From positions 1-34,971 of the forward strand of contig CAKUTL010000013.1 of the NCBI GenBank assembly GCA_934692295.1: 34,971 nt of DNA, in the 5' to 3' direction. The notes beneath the pieces were generated by a model. That model ran no database searches. It had not been told where the DNA came from and was given only the letters and a program-made list of their open reading frames with translations. This document shows, one piece after another, positions 7,418 through 16,951 of the stretch. This stretch comes from an uncultured Candidatus Melainabacteria bacterium (GTDB taxonomy: Bacteria > Cyanobacteriota > Vampirovibrionia > Gastranaerophilales > Gastranaerophilaceae). Both the position numbers and the translations under genes were made by a program. How positions within the stretch are numbered: position 1 is the stretch's first letter; each line of letters opens with the position of its first letter.

Positions 7418-7518
7418 AGGAACACCCTATTAGCCCTCATAGGTCTCTGACGAGTGTTATTCCCCACCCCACTCTAAAAACAAAAAGGTATCCGTTACTT
7501 ATAATCTTGGGTGACACT
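7418..7518 (+). promoter_or_regulatory. Leader with possible self-pairing that covers the ribosome site
   Basis: The leader holds two CACCC segments (7423-7427 and 7465-7469), each complementary to GGGTG at 7509-7513, which with the next A forms the likely Shine-Dalgarno site GGTGA. Local hairpins CCTAT...ATAGG and GAGTG...CACTC can also form and would compete. I recognise no known riboswitch or 6S RNA here. Confidence 0.3.
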
Positions 7519-8781
7519 ATGGATACGCTAATCAAAAAAATTGAATACTTCATTCCGTTTAGGACTTGCGAATATGTACTAACTCTTTCGCTATTCTCTA
7601 TTTTAGTCCTTACACATACCATTTTTCAGCCACCTATTTTTGCAAACGATTTAATTGCGAATAAAACAGTGAATACAAACACCCTAATTCAAATGAGCGA
7701 ATACGTAAAAGAAGGAGTAAACCCTGAATTAAAAAAAGAAAAATTTAACGATCGAATAAATCAAAAATATAGAGGTTTAAAAGTTACAACCGTTGCAGAT
7801 GGAATTAAGCACGTCAGAATGGTTAAATATTACAATGGAAAGCCAGTAAGAATTAATGTTGTAGAAGTAAACCAAGAAGTTGCACAAAATTACGAAGTTA
7901 AACCTGCAATTGCATCTGTAACCCTTCCGAACAAAAGAACAGTGAGAACAATTGCACAAAAAACAAATTCTGTTGTTGCAATAAATGGAGGATTTTTCAA
8001 ACCTCAAACGGGAGTACCTCTTGGAACATTAATGATAAACGGGAAAATCTACACTGGACCGATATACGATAGAGTTGCACTTGGAATTTTTGAAAATGGT
8101 TACGATGTTGGAAGAGTTAGATTAAATGCAAAAATTTATGGTAATAATGAAATTATTAAAATTGACAACATAAATCAACCAAGAATGTTATCCTCATACG
8201 TTTTAGCTTATACAAGGGATTGGGGGAAATATGCTCCAACTTCTCCGAAGTACGGTGTCCAACTTCAAATAGTTGGGAATAAAATTACGGCAGCATCCGC
8301 CAATCCTCTTCCTATTCCAGAAAATGGATACGTCTTAGTTGGACCAAAAGCACAATTAGGAAAACTTTTTGGAGCAAAATCTGTAAATTTACAAATTGGA
8401 ACAAATCCAAAATGGGATAACGTAAAACACATAATTAGCGGAGGGCCTTACTTAGTTAAGGATAACCAAATATATATCGATATGACTGCCCAAAAACTTC
8501 AATCTATCGGGGGACGAAACCCAAGAACGGCAATTGGTTATACCAAAGACAACGACCTAATTCTTGTTGCAGTTGACGGAAGAGAGGGGAGTTCTATCGG
8601 TTTGACATTAACAGAACTTGCTAGTTTTATGAAGTCATTAGGTTGTACAAATGCAATCAACCTAGATGGAGGAGGTTCTACCGTAATGTACGTAAATGGA
8701 CAAATTGTTAATCATCCATATCAACCTGGAGGTATAGCTTTATCAAATGCTTTGGTCATTTCTAAAAAATACGGCAGCTAA
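7519..8781 (+). CDS. Exported phosphodiester glycosidase (NAGPA) family protein
   Basis: A 420-residue protein. ATG 7519 is chosen over TTG 7507 because GGTGA sits 5 bases before it. Residues about 20-45 are hydrophobic (YVLTLSLFSILVLTHTIF) and act as a signal or anchor. The C-terminal half has the NAGPA/DUF2233 pattern: AINGGFF, then HIISGGPYLV, NPRTAIGYTKDNDLILVAVDGR, and NAINLDGGGSTVM. Family members hydrolyse sugar phosphodiester bonds and occur in exopolysaccharide and envelope settings; the true substrate here is unknown. It converges with the metzincin gene, 56 bases apart. Confidence 0.85.
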   Translation: MDTLIKKIEYFIPFRTCEYVLTLSLFSILVLTHTIFQPPIFANDLIANKTVNTNTLIQMSEYVKEGVNPELKKEKFNDRINQKYRGLKVTTVADGIKHVRMVKYYNGKPVRINVVEVNQEVAQNYEVKPAIASVTLPNKRTVRTIAQKTNSVVAINGGFFKPQTGVPLGTLMINGKIYTGPIYDRVALGIFENGYDVGRVRLNAKIYGNNEIIKIDNINQPRMLSSYVLAYTRDWGKYAPTSPKYGVQLQIVGNKITAASANPLPIPENGYVLVGPKAQLGKLFGAKSVNLQIGTNPKWDNVKHIISGGPYLVKDNQIYIDMTAQKLQSIGGRNPRTAIGYTKDNDLILVAVDGREGSSIGLTLTELASFMKSLGCTNAINLDGGGSTVMYVNGQIVNHPYQPGGIALSNALVISKKYGS

Positions 8782-8837
8782 AATCGTTAGCGTGTTTGAA
8801 AAATTAGGAACACATACAATTTTAGTTATATAAAAAC

Positions 8838-10124
8838 TTATTTCAAATTCTGAATATCAGAAATTAACTGATTGATATATTCATCATCTTTGATGGATTT
8901 AGCCGTCAATGCGTATTGCATTGCCTCTTGTGGCTTTTGTTTGTTATAAAAAATTACAGCACGATTATATGCGATTAAATAATTTTCATCTTGAGTTTTC
9001 GCCAAAGAACTTGCAGTATTCAACTTGTCTAGAGCTGAATCAAAATCACCCATATCAACATAAACAGAAGCCAAATTTATATAACCGGAGGCAAAATTAG
9101 GATATTCTCTTGTATATTTTTCAAATTCAGCTAATTTCTTTTGCAACCTTGCATCTTCACTACCCAAAATTAAAGGAGGGTAATAAAAATGTTCACTGTG
9201 CAAATTTTTTACATTAGATATTGTTGGTTCAAGACGGTACAATAAAGCAAGAGTTTTTAAATCTCTCATTGACAAGTACTGAAAATCAGAACGATACATC
9301 GCATACATATTCTGGTTATTCTCATTCGATGCAAACATCAAATCTGCAGGATTATCACTATGTCCCATAAGCCCTAATGTATGTCCAAGTTCATGCAAAG
9401 CAGTATTGTAAACCTCTCGTTCTGAAAAATTTTCATTTCGAGGATTTGTCTTATAGAATGTTAAGTTCATTCTCTTCAATAATTTATCAGAAGAAATTAC
9501 TGGATCGGTATAAGCAACGGTATATTTACAAACCCCACCGGAACAAGCATCTACCGGAATATCCGAAAACTTGACAACAATATCAGCCCCTTGTTCTGAC
9601 TGCACTGTTTTAAATTTTACAAAATTGGTTCTCGTAGTCCATTGATTCATAGCTTTTTCAATATTAGAAATGTAATAACGAGGTACAACATTTGAATTTT
9701 CAATATAAACTTTCAGAGGAAAAGATTTTATATCCCAACGAAGAATATCATTACCTTGTGCGGCATTCATTATATAATTATCTTCCACTCCTGAAAGCAA
9801 TTTGTGTCTGAGAGAAACGGCTTGATAACGAGCATATTTTTTTGCTTCATCATCTTTTTTAGAATTACCCATTTCATACAATTTCTTTTGGACAGAATAA
9901 GTTGGTTCAGACTTAGACAAAGCCAAAACATAATAAAATCGGCTCAACAAATTATTTGGAGTTGCAAATAAAGATTTTTCAAAAATCGGGATAGATTGTT
10001 CATATTTCCCACTATCATATAATTTTTTGGCTTTCGCATAATAATAAGAACCTGAAAGAGGTGATTTATACAACATAAAAATCACCAATACAACAAATAG
10101 AACAAACAGCAAAAACTTACGCAT
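8838..10124 (-). CDS. Membrane-anchored TPR protein with metzincin (matrixin-like) protease domain
   Basis: A 428-residue protein. The start at 10124 (MRKFLLFVLFVVLVIFMLYK) puts the membrane anchor at the very N-terminus; an ATG at 10178 would add 18 unlikely residues. A TPR pair lies at about 25-70. The protease core has HELGHTLGLMGHS (244-256), the H-E-x2-H...G-H zinc motif common in bacterial matrixin-like enzymes, with a downstream NPADLM Met-turn. C-terminal TPRs fill about 340-425. The catalytic domain should sit outside the cytoplasmic membrane. The gene overlaps scpB by 8 bases, so it is translated from the condensin operon, an odd partner for it. Confidence 0.85.
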   Translation of the reverse strand: MRKFLLFVLFVVLVIFMLYKSPLSGSYYYAKAKKLYDSGKYEQSIPIFEKSLFATPNNLLSRFYYVLALSKSEPTYSVQKKLYEMGNSKKDDEAKKYARYQAVSLRHKLLSGVEDNYIMNAAQGNDILRWDIKSFPLKVYIENSNVVPRYYISNIEKAMNQWTTRTNFVKFKTVQSEQGADIVVKFSDIPVDACSGGVCKYTVAYTDPVISSDKLLKRMNLTFYKTNPRNENFSEREVYNTALHELGHTLGLMGHSDNPADLMFASNENNQNMYAMYRSDFQYLSMRDLKTLALLYRLEPTISNVKNLHSEHFYYPPLILGSEDARLQKKLAEFEKYTREYPNFASGYINLASVYVDMGDFDSALDKLNTASSLAKTQDENYLIAYNRAVIFYNKQKPQEAMQYALTAKSIKDDEYINQLISDIQNLK

Positions 10125-10626
10125 TATTCTTTTCCGCCAAATCTTTTTCCAACTGCTGAGCCAACGCTCTCGTATCACCTTTCAACTTGAAATATTCTGC
10201 AAATTTAGCCGTTGTCTTCACATTGATACTTCTACCATTTTTATCTTTATGTTTTGAAACTAAACCCTTTTCAACCAATTCAGCTACATGTTCATAAGCA
10301 GCAGAACGCAATCTTACTAACTCTGTCTGACGAATAGGTTCTTTTAACGCAATAACAAGCAACGTTCTTAAAACCGCCGGAGATAAATCTATAGGACAAA
10401 TTTTTTCAACAATATCAGAGTAGTCCTCTTTTACTTGCAAAATATAACCATTTTCATCGTCTATTTCTAAAGCACCATCTCTGGAAGCATAATCCATAAT
10501 AAGCTCCAAAATAGATTCTTCAATCTCTTCCGGTTCAACATCCAAATACGTTGCAATTTCTTCTAATGATAACGCCTTTGCCGTAACAAAAAGAACGGCT
10601 TCAATTCTAGACTTCAGATTCTGCAT
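10117..10626 (-). CDS. scpB: Segregation and condensation protein B
   Basis: A 169-residue kleisin-partner (Kite) protein made of two winged-helix units, matching ScpB from its first residues (SRIEAVLFVTAKALSLEEIATYL) to the conserved PIRQTELVRLRSAAYEHVAELVEKGLV block. It binds ScpA and loads SMC at the chromosome. Its start overlaps the end of scpA by 20 bases and its end overlaps the metzincin gene. Length is normal for the short type of ScpB. Confidence 0.95.
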   Translation of the reverse strand: MQNLKSRIEAVLFVTAKALSLEEIATYLDVEPEEIEESILELIMDYASRDGALEIDDENGYILQVKEDYSDIVEKICPIDLSPAVLRTLLVIALKEPIRQTELVRLRSAAYEHVAELVEKGLVSKHKDKNGRSINVKTTAKFAEYFKLKGDTRALAQQLEKDLAEKNNA

Positions 10627-11437
10627 CTTTCTTACCGCCTTTTACTACATACAAATCAGAATAAAATTCTTTTTGTTCAAGTTCATAATCTGTATCTCTA
10701 CTCAAGAACAACAATGCTAAATATGCACTGATTTTATCCATTCCTAGCATAGTTAACTCATTCAATTCAATTTTGTCTTCACGAGCAAAAATTTGTTCCA
10801 AATTATCTTTTAGCTTTAAAACAGCTTCTTCAATATATTCTTCGTGAGCCATTGAAACAATTTCTTCTGGAGTTAAACGAGAATAGTTTCTAACATGGCG
10901 TTTTGCTCTTTCGTGTGCACTTTTAATAGAAGCTCTTTTTTCTAGTTTTTCATAAAACTCTAACTGTTTAATCAAATCCTTCAATGTTACAACACGGTTA
11001 CGATTTAATCGAATACTTGTTCTTCTTTGAAGAGCTTCATCAAAACTAACAACATTACTCGTTGGAATAAATTCATTATCCTCCGGATACTCAACAATAA
11101 AACCGTCATCATCATAAATTACATCGTCTTGAGGTTCATCCTTAAAATCATCCAAAGAAAGCCCAGCAAGAACATTTGACTGCAAACGACATAAAATAGA
11201 AGCAAACAAAAGAGTTCTAGATGCAACCCTTAAATTAAGAGATTTCAATTCAATCATACGTTGAAGATATTTTTCCGTTACATCAAGAATATCAATATGC
11301 CAAGGATCAATCTTACCTTGTTTTGCCATATCAACAAGGATTCCAATCCCGTCATTAGAATCAAATTCCTTGTTTTCACCTAATATAGAAGACTCTAAAT
11401 CTTCAGCGTTTATAAGATTATTGTTCATCATTGTCAT
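10607..11437 (-). CDS. scpA: Segregation and condensation protein A (kleisin)
   Basis: A 276-residue kleisin bridging the SMC heads. The typical N-terminal block is present (GIGILVDMAKQGKIDPWHIDILDVTEKYLQRM) with LASRTLLFASILCRLQSN-like helix near 70-95 and a C-terminal winged helix (about 195-260) that contacts the SMC cap. An acidic insertion (about 100-130, DDDGFIVEYPEDNE) separates the domains. The gene starts inside the end of smc. The ATG at 11431 is better spaced from AGAG than the one at 11437, a difference of two residues. Confidence 0.95.
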   Translation of the reverse strand: MTMMNNNLINAEDLESSILGENKEFDSNDGIGILVDMAKQGKIDPWHIDILDVTEKYLQRMIELKSLNLRVASRTLLFASILCRLQSNVLAGLSLDDFKDEPQDDVIYDDDGFIVEYPEDNEFIPTSNVVSFDEALQRRTSIRLNRNRVVTLKDLIKQLEFYEKLEKRASIKSAHERAKRHVRNYSRLTPEEIVSMAHEEYIEEAVLKLKDNLEQIFAREDKIELNELTMLGMDKISAYLALLFLSRDTDYELEQKEFYSDLYVVKGGKKDAESEV

Positions 11438-14400
11438 CTCTTAGTTTAACACCTGTAACTTTTGTTTTACCTTTTTCTTTTTGGGTAACACCAATTGTTC
11501 TGCTAGCAGCTTCAATCATTGGACGTCTGTGGCTAACAACAATAAATTGAGTATCCGCAGATTGTTTTTTTACCATATCAGCGATTCTTTCAACATTCAT
11601 TGTATCTAAGCTGGCATCAACTTCATCCAAAGCATAGAATGGAGCCGGAAGGTATTTTTGAATTGAAAATACCAAAGCTAATGCCGTTAGGGCTTTTTCA
11701 CCACCTGATAATGCCCCTAATTTGTTATTAGAAGTTTTATCTCTCGGTTTTGCTTCAATCGTCATGCCGGCAGAAAGCGGGTCTTTTTCGTTTTCCAAAA
11801 TCAAACGCCCTTCACCTTCAGATAATTGGTGATAAATATCTTTAAAGTTTTCATTTATGGCTGTAAATGTAGTCATAAATGCTTCCTTCTTTTGTTGCTC
11901 AAAACCATTCATCTTATCTAAAATAGACTGACGTTCAGTAGATAAAGTATTAATTTGAGTATCAAGTTCTTCTTTACGTGCCGCCTTTTCTTCATAAGAA
12001 ACAATTGCACGCATATTTACATCCCCAAGTTCTTGCATTCTCTTATCAAGACGTTGAATTTTTGCATTCAATTCATCAATTGATATTTGAACAGGTTCTA
12101 ATTTTTCAACATCGACACCAGAATTTGTCAATACCTCAGAAGCCTCTTTCAATTGAGGTTCTAGTTCACGACGTCTAGCCTTGAAAGATTCTATCTGTTC
12201 ATTAATTCTATCAATTTCGGATGCTTTGACTGCACTATTGGTTTGCAATTCAACCAGACTATTATGAATTTCGTCTTTCTGTTTCACAAGTTCACCAATT
12301 TTTTCATCAATTACAGCAATTTTATCAGATAGGATATTTAATTGTTCCTCTAATTGAATGATTTCAGCCTTACAAGTTTCCTGATCTTTTTCTAAAGATT
12401 CGTTATTTTTCAAAGTATTCTTAATATCATCCTGTTTTGAGGTAATCAATTGTTCGTTAAATTTGATAGTATTTTCAAAACTTTGAATTTCGCTATTTAC
12501 ATTCATCAAATTTGTATTCAAATGACGAATTTCATCTTCAATACCTTGTGTTTTTTCTTTCAAGTCTTTTAAATCTTTGTCATTAAGCAAACTATCAAGT
12601 TCGGCTAACTTATCTTGTGATTTTTGAATTTCATCAGCCAATTCAACTCGTTTAAGCTCAATTTTATCAAGCTCGGCATTTAACTTATCAATTTTTGGTT
12701 CATTTTCAGTGATAAAAGTTCTCTTTGTTTCTAATAAATTCTGGCTGTTTTCAAATTGAGAAGTCATATTTGACAATTCAATCTTCGCTTTTGAATATTC
12801 AGTAGAAGAATTTGAATAAGAAACACGAATTTTATCTAACTTGTCTTCTAACTCTTTACGCTTGATACAAGCCTGATCATATTTTTTCTGTAAATCATCC
12901 AATTTTGATTTTGCACGTTCAAGTTCTTTGTCGTCATTTTGTCCAAAACCAAACATTGATTTTTTAACATAACCACCTGTAATAGCAGAAGATTTTTCAT
13001 ACAACTTACCATCAAGAGTAACCATTCTATATTTACCCATCAATGGCTCAGCAGATTCCGCATCTTCCACAATCAAAGTATCACCAACAGCGTAGAAAAA
13101 CGCATCCAAATAAATATCGTCAAAATCAACAAGATTTATCGCAAAATCAATTACACCTCTATTCTTTGGCAATTGAAGTTTCGTTGGAGCTTTTTTAATT
13201 TTATTCAACGGAATAAATGTTGCTCTGCCTGATTTTGAAGAATTTAAAAGTTCCATTGCAATATAAGCAGCATGCGGATCATCTACAACAATGTGAGCAA
13301 GTCTTCCACCAAATGCAACATCTAACGCCAAAGAATATTCTTCATCAACCGTACCTAACTGCATCAATGGTGCGTGAACGCCTTCTAAATTCGCATTCAT
13401 AACGGTTGTAATTGGTAAAGAAGAACCTGATGCAGACATAACTCTTCTTTGAGCTTCCATTTCTGAAAATCTACGAAGAGCAGCCCTCAAATCGTGGTCA
13501 AAATCTTCAATTGAAGTTTTGGCATCGTCAAGTTCTTTCATTGTAGATGTTTGAATTTCTTTCAATTCATCCATTTCTTTTTTCAAATCAGAAACTTGCA
13601 TTTCTTTTAATGATTTTGTATCCCCAAAATTAGCCTTTGCTTTTTCAGCATTTTCAACGAATAATTTCGCATCTTCAATTTCTTTTTTAAGAGTCTTTAA
13701 TTCATTTTCTTTTGGTAAAGATGTTTTTAATAATTCGTTATCTTTATCTTTTAAAGAATCTAAGGAGCGAGAAACATCGTTACGCTCTTGAATATACTTA
13801 TCAGCCGTAGAACTCAATCCTGAAATATCTTCTAACTTTTTAGCTAACTCTTCTTTTTTCTCTTTCAATTGAGTTTCAATAATACCGATTTTGTCATGGG
13901 ATAATTTGATATTAAGTCTTTCATCTTCAATTTTCTTTTTGTAAGACTCTATACCATTTTTTGCATTTTCGATAGATTGTAAACCTTTTTGAATTTGAGT
14001 TTGCGAATAATCAATTGCATTTTTCTTTGTTTGAATACGAGCAGACAAATTACTTTGTGAATCTTTTAACTTGTTACGCTCATCTTCGCCCTGTTCTTTT
14101 AATTTTGCATCAAGTTCTTTGTACTTTTCTGTTATCAGCTTAATTTTTTCGTCTAAATCTTTTTTATTAACTTGTTCTTCTTTAAGTTTTTTGTTTGATT
14201 GAAGAATATTATCGTGAGCAAGTTCTAAATTTCTCTTTAAATCAAAGAATTTTACAGTACTTACTTGAGATTCCAAACCGGATTTTTCTTCTTGTAATTT
14301 TTTATACTTTAATGCAACTTCACGTTCAGCTTTTAATTGCTCCAATGTTTTTTCAACTTCTGTCAAAATCAAAGAAGCAGCTTCTACACGTTGTTCAACG

Positions 14401-14930
14401 GTTTTCAATTCATTAGTTGCTTGGTCTATACGTCTGTCGAAATCTGCAACCCCAGCAATTTCATCAATAATTCCACGACGAACTTTTGAAGAACACATAA
14501 CAATACTTGTAACGTCGCCTTGCATCATTACGTTGTAACTGTTTGGAGTAATATTATATTTTTCCAAAATACTACGAATATTTGTTAAGGTATCAACTTT
14601 ATCATTCAAATAATAAGTACTGGAGTAACCTTGATTAGTCTTTCTGATACGACGCATAACAGATAATTCGCCGGAACCATCAACATCCCCAAAAATAACC
14701 TTTACGGAGGCTTCGTTTTTGTTGTTGAAAGTCGTAATAAAATCAGACAAATTTTCAATACGCAAAGCACTACCGGTTCTAAGTCCCAAAGCGAACATCA
14801 CACTATCAATAATGTTACTTTTTCCTGAACCGTTAGGACCTGAAACAGTCGTAAAACCTCTTAAGAGGGGTATGTCTGTTTTATTTGCAAATGATTTAAA
14901 ATTATCTATTTCTAACTGCTTTATGTACAT
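11418..14930 (-). CDS. smc: Chromosome segregation ATPase SMC
   Basis: A full 1170-residue SMC. Walker A is GPNGSGKS (31-38). Two long coiled coils flank a hinge at about 500-660 (SSLPITTVMNANLEGVHAPL..., FGGRLAHIVVDDPHAAYIAMELL). The C-terminal head has the ABC signature LSGGEKALTALAL, Walker B FYALDEVDASLD and the switch His in VVSHRRPM. It acts as a dimer with ScpA and ScpB in chromosome condensation and segregation. The gene leads a four-gene overlapping operon, expressed from TTGACA-18-AATAAT upstream. No defect is visible. Confidence 0.98.
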   Translation of the reverse strand: MYIKQLEIDNFKSFANKTDIPLLRGFTTVSGPNGSGKSNIIDSVMFALGLRTGSALRIENLSDFITTFNNKNEASVKVIFGDVDGSGELSVMRRIRKTNQGYSSTYYLNDKVDTLTNIRSILEKYNITPNSYNVMMQGDVTSIVMCSSKVRRGIIDEIAGVADFDRRIDQATNELKTVEQRVEAASLILTEVEKTLEQLKAEREVALKYKKLQEEKSGLESQVSTVKFFDLKRNLELAHDNILQSNKKLKEEQVNKKDLDEKIKLITEKYKELDAKLKEQGEDERNKLKDSQSNLSARIQTKKNAIDYSQTQIQKGLQSIENAKNGIESYKKKIEDERLNIKLSHDKIGIIETQLKEKKEELAKKLEDISGLSSTADKYIQERNDVSRSLDSLKDKDNELLKTSLPKENELKTLKKEIEDAKLFVENAEKAKANFGDTKSLKEMQVSDLKKEMDELKEIQTSTMKELDDAKTSIEDFDHDLRAALRRFSEMEAQRRVMSASGSSLPITTVMNANLEGVHAPLMQLGTVDEEYSLALDVAFGGRLAHIVVDDPHAAYIAMELLNSSKSGRATFIPLNKIKKAPTKLQLPKNRGVIDFAINLVDFDDIYLDAFFYAVGDTLIVEDAESAEPLMGKYRMVTLDGKLYEKSSAITGGYVKKSMFGFGQNDDKELERAKSKLDDLQKKYDQACIKRKELEDKLDKIRVSYSNSSTEYSKAKIELSNMTSQFENSQNLLETKRTFITENEPKIDKLNAELDKIELKRVELADEIQKSQDKLAELDSLLNDKDLKDLKEKTQGIEDEIRHLNTNLMNVNSEIQSFENTIKFNEQLITSKQDDIKNTLKNNESLEKDQETCKAEIIQLEEQLNILSDKIAVIDEKIGELVKQKDEIHNSLVELQTNSAVKASEIDRINEQIESFKARRRELEPQLKEASEVLTNSGVDVEKLEPVQISIDELNAKIQRLDKRMQELGDVNMRAIVSYEEKAARKEELDTQINTLSTERQSILDKMNGFEQQKKEAFMTTFTAINENFKDIYHQLSEGEGRLILENEKDPLSAGMTIEAKPRDKTSNNKLGALSGGEKALTALALVFSIQKYLPAPFYALDEVDASLDTMNVERIADMVKKQSADTQFIVVSHRRPMIEAASRTIGVTQKEKGKTKVTGVKLRDDNDEQ

Positions 14931-14958
14931 ATTTCTACCCGAGTATAGCGTATATTCT

Positions 14959-14988
14959 ATTATTGCAGTTTAAGGAGAAGCATGTCAA
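14959..14988 (-). promoter_or_regulatory. Promoter of the smc-scpA-scpB operon
   Basis: On the minus strand TTGACA (14988-14983), 18 bases, AATAAT (14964-14959). It predicts a transcript starting near 14952 and a leader of about 22 bases. Confidence 0.6.
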
Positions 14989-15029
14989 AAATATTGAGCA
15001 TTATTTACAATTCGGTTAAATTTAAAATT

Positions 15030-15716
15030 CTAATTACTTTGTCCGGCACGATAACCACAAGCAGCATAAATAATCGGTAAAAATCTTCCAATGTTTAATT
15101 TTTCAACTATTGGAATTTTAGCTAACGCTAAAGCCCCAATACCATCATCAATATTCGCTAAAGCATCCTTTAAAGAAAGTTTTCTATCAGGATACTTGTC
15201 TTTAGGATCAGTGATAAGATTTGATAATGCTGCTGAACCATACATCCCAACTAAAAGCCCACCTGCTACAGACAAGATTTTGCACCATTTATTATTATAT
15301 TTTTCATTATTTTCACAAAGACTAACAACTCCACCAACTATCCAAGTAGGAATAGAAGCGTTCATAAATTGGAATAAACCTTCTTTTAATCTATTTTTCC
15401 TAACCTTTTCATTTTCATCTATTAGCCCAAATCCAACCCCACCAATAATAGAACCAGCAGCAGTATTAATCATATCCCACATTCCATATTTTAATTTTAG
15501 GGGATTTTTCACTTTTTGTTTTTTCATCATAAATAAAATTGGAACAACTGTACCAATTGTTGAGCCAACAAGAGCTTTTATCTTATCTTCCTTTGAAATC
15601 TCTCGATTATATGACCGAACCCGATAATTTGCCTTGTTTAATCTTTCGACATTATTAGGAAAAGAATAGGGTTGTAAAAGATAATTATTACTGAAAATTG
15701 GATCTACAACAGACAT
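15030..15716 (-). CDS. Lineage-type membrane protein, likely cassette-family relative (copy 3)
   Basis: A 228-residue unknown protein with Gly-rich membrane helices at about 47-63 (LVGSTIGTVVPILFMM), 85-100 (AAGSIIGGVGFGLI), 118-133 and 148-165. Residues about 97-130 (LIDENEKVRKNRLKEGLFQFMNASIPTWIVGG) follow the layout of the DK-TKK cassette: an acidic/Lys turn, basic pair, R/K-E-G-L helix and a proline-containing membrane start. A 178-residue frame on the plus strand across this gene looks like a shadow. It follows the regulator by 12 bases on the same strand and may be co-transcribed with it. Confidence 0.65.
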   Translation of the reverse strand: MSVVDPIFSNNYLLQPYSFPNNVERLNKANYRVRSYNREISKEDKIKALVGSTIGTVVPILFMMKKQKVKNPLKLKYGMWDMINTAAGSIIGGVGFGLIDENEKVRKNRLKEGLFQFMNASIPTWIVGGVVSLCENNEKYNNKWCKILSVAGGLLVGMYGSAALSNLITDPKDKYPDRKLSLKDALANIDDGIGALALAKIPIVEKLNIGRFLPIIYAACGYRAGQSN

Positions 15717-15728
15717 TATTTTACTATC

Positions 15729-16901
15729 CTAATTTTCAGTCTGATATTCTTTTGCAAATGCAGGGTTCACAGCAAGCCATTTGAAGGTTTGTGCTTCAAC
15801 TTCAGGAATATCAATTACAAATGTTCCGCCGTAACGTCCTCTTGAGAACACCAAATAGCCTTCTTTAGCTAAATTATGAAAAGCCTTTCTGATTGTATTA
15901 GGACTTAAATCCAAACTCTTAGACAATTCCATAATTGATGGTAACTTATCACCAATTTCGTAATCTTGAGCAATCATCTTTTTCAAATGATTTTGAGTTT
16001 TTTCATAATGATAAAATGCTGTTTCTTGAGCAGAAGCGAAAATTGAAGTTTCCGGTTTGAATGAAGAAACAGAAGCGTTTGGAAGTTTAATTACAGATGT
16101 TCCGTAACGACCTCTACGAGGAAGTAAAACCCCTCTATCAATCAAAACTTTCAATGCGTCATGAACTGTTTTAACACTTGCCTTCAAAGAGTTTGCCAAA
16201 ACAGAATGTGAAGGCATTTTATCTCCGACTTTCAAATTTTCATTGATATAACTTTCCAAATCTTTAACAACCATATCAACTAACGTTTCTGTTTCCGATG
16301 GTTTGACAACCGGTTTAAGGTCGAAATCCACAGTTACAACTCTCCAGCCTTGGTCTTTCGGATTTTGGCACATGTGTTCTAATATTCCTTGAGAAGCCAA
16401 GTAATCTAATGCCATTCTTGCCGTATTAGCTGAAAAATTTATAATTGTTGCAATCGTTCTGGATGAAGGAATTTTAGAACCTTTTTTAAACCCATCTGAT
16501 AAAATATATCTTTTAATAGCTTCTGCCGCTAATTCTCTTTTTGAAGTTAATTTTCTAACATTAGAAACAGGCTTTCTATAATCTCTAACAAGCGTTCCTA
16601 CACATTGTTTTGATTCAACATAGCCTAAATCTTCAATTTGACGGAAAGAATTTTGCATTGTCCCGACACTTACACCTAAAAGATATGCAAAATCCGCTTT
16701 TGAAGGAATAACGTCATTCACTAAAAGTTTTCCTGATTTCAAACCTTGTTCAATCCATGAACACATCCACTTTGCAATTACAACAGCTTTTGGTTCAAAA
16801 ATATTTTTCAAATCCGGAAGTTCCACATTTACATCATTTATACTGATTTGTCTTAACTTTGATTTTTGCGGATAAATATATTTTTCGTTTTTAGAATTCA
16901 T
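15729..16901 (-). CDS. Regulator with four tandem GntR-type winged-helix units
   Basis: A 390-residue protein that looks like four GntR DNA-binding domains in a row with no effector domain: about 38-108, 120-192, 205-272 and 295-365. Each has the hallmark P-S before the first helix (VIPSKADFAYLLGVS, KIPSSRTIATIINFS, KMPSHSVLANSLKAS, KLPSIMELSKSLDLS) and a recognition helix followed by a G-[YIV] wing. Units 3 and 4 share RGRYGTS/RGRYGGT, pointing to an internal duplication. Normal GntR proteins have one such unit plus a ligand-binding domain. Targets are unknown. The next gene on the strand encodes a membrane protein; a hairpin-like palindrome upstream could be its own operator. Confidence 0.85.
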   Translation of the reverse strand: MNSKNEKYIYPQKSKLRQISINDVNVELPDLKNIFEPKAVVIAKWMCSWIEQGLKSGKLLVNDVIPSKADFAYLLGVSVGTMQNSFRQIEDLGYVESKQCVGTLVRDYRKPVSNVRKLTSKRELAAEAIKRYILSDGFKKGSKIPSSRTIATIINFSANTARMALDYLASQGILEHMCQNPKDQGWRVVTVDFDLKPVVKPSETETLVDMVVKDLESYINENLKVGDKMPSHSVLANSLKASVKTVHDALKVLIDRGVLLPRRGRYGTSVIKLPNASVSSFKPETSIFASAQETAFYHYEKTQNHLKKMIAQDYEIGDKLPSIMELSKSLDLSPNTIRKAFHNLAKEGYLVFSRGRYGGTFVIDIPEVEAQTFKWLAVNPAFAKEYQTEN

Positions 16902-16951
16902 TCCTTCTACCTACTTTCATTTTTAATAATATACTATGTGTAAAAAAACAG

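Noticed and set aside
7418..7518. 6S RNA or known riboswitch
   Set aside because: Too short for 6S, no central bubble, and none of the consensus segments I know.
14931..14973. Plus-strand frame 14719-14973 opposite the smc start
   Set aside because: It lies opposite the conserved Walker A region of SMC and is a shadow.
14982..15080. Small plus-strand frame (32 codons) with AAGGAG before its ATG
   Set aside because: The same bases form the smc promoter on the other strand (TTGACA covers the ATG), and the frame runs into the end of the 15030 gene. Product has no features.
15091..15627. 178-codon plus-strand frame opposite the 15030 gene
   Set aside because: The minus-strand product has clear membrane helices and a family-like cassette; the plus-strand product looks like a shadow rich in Ser/Pro/Phe.
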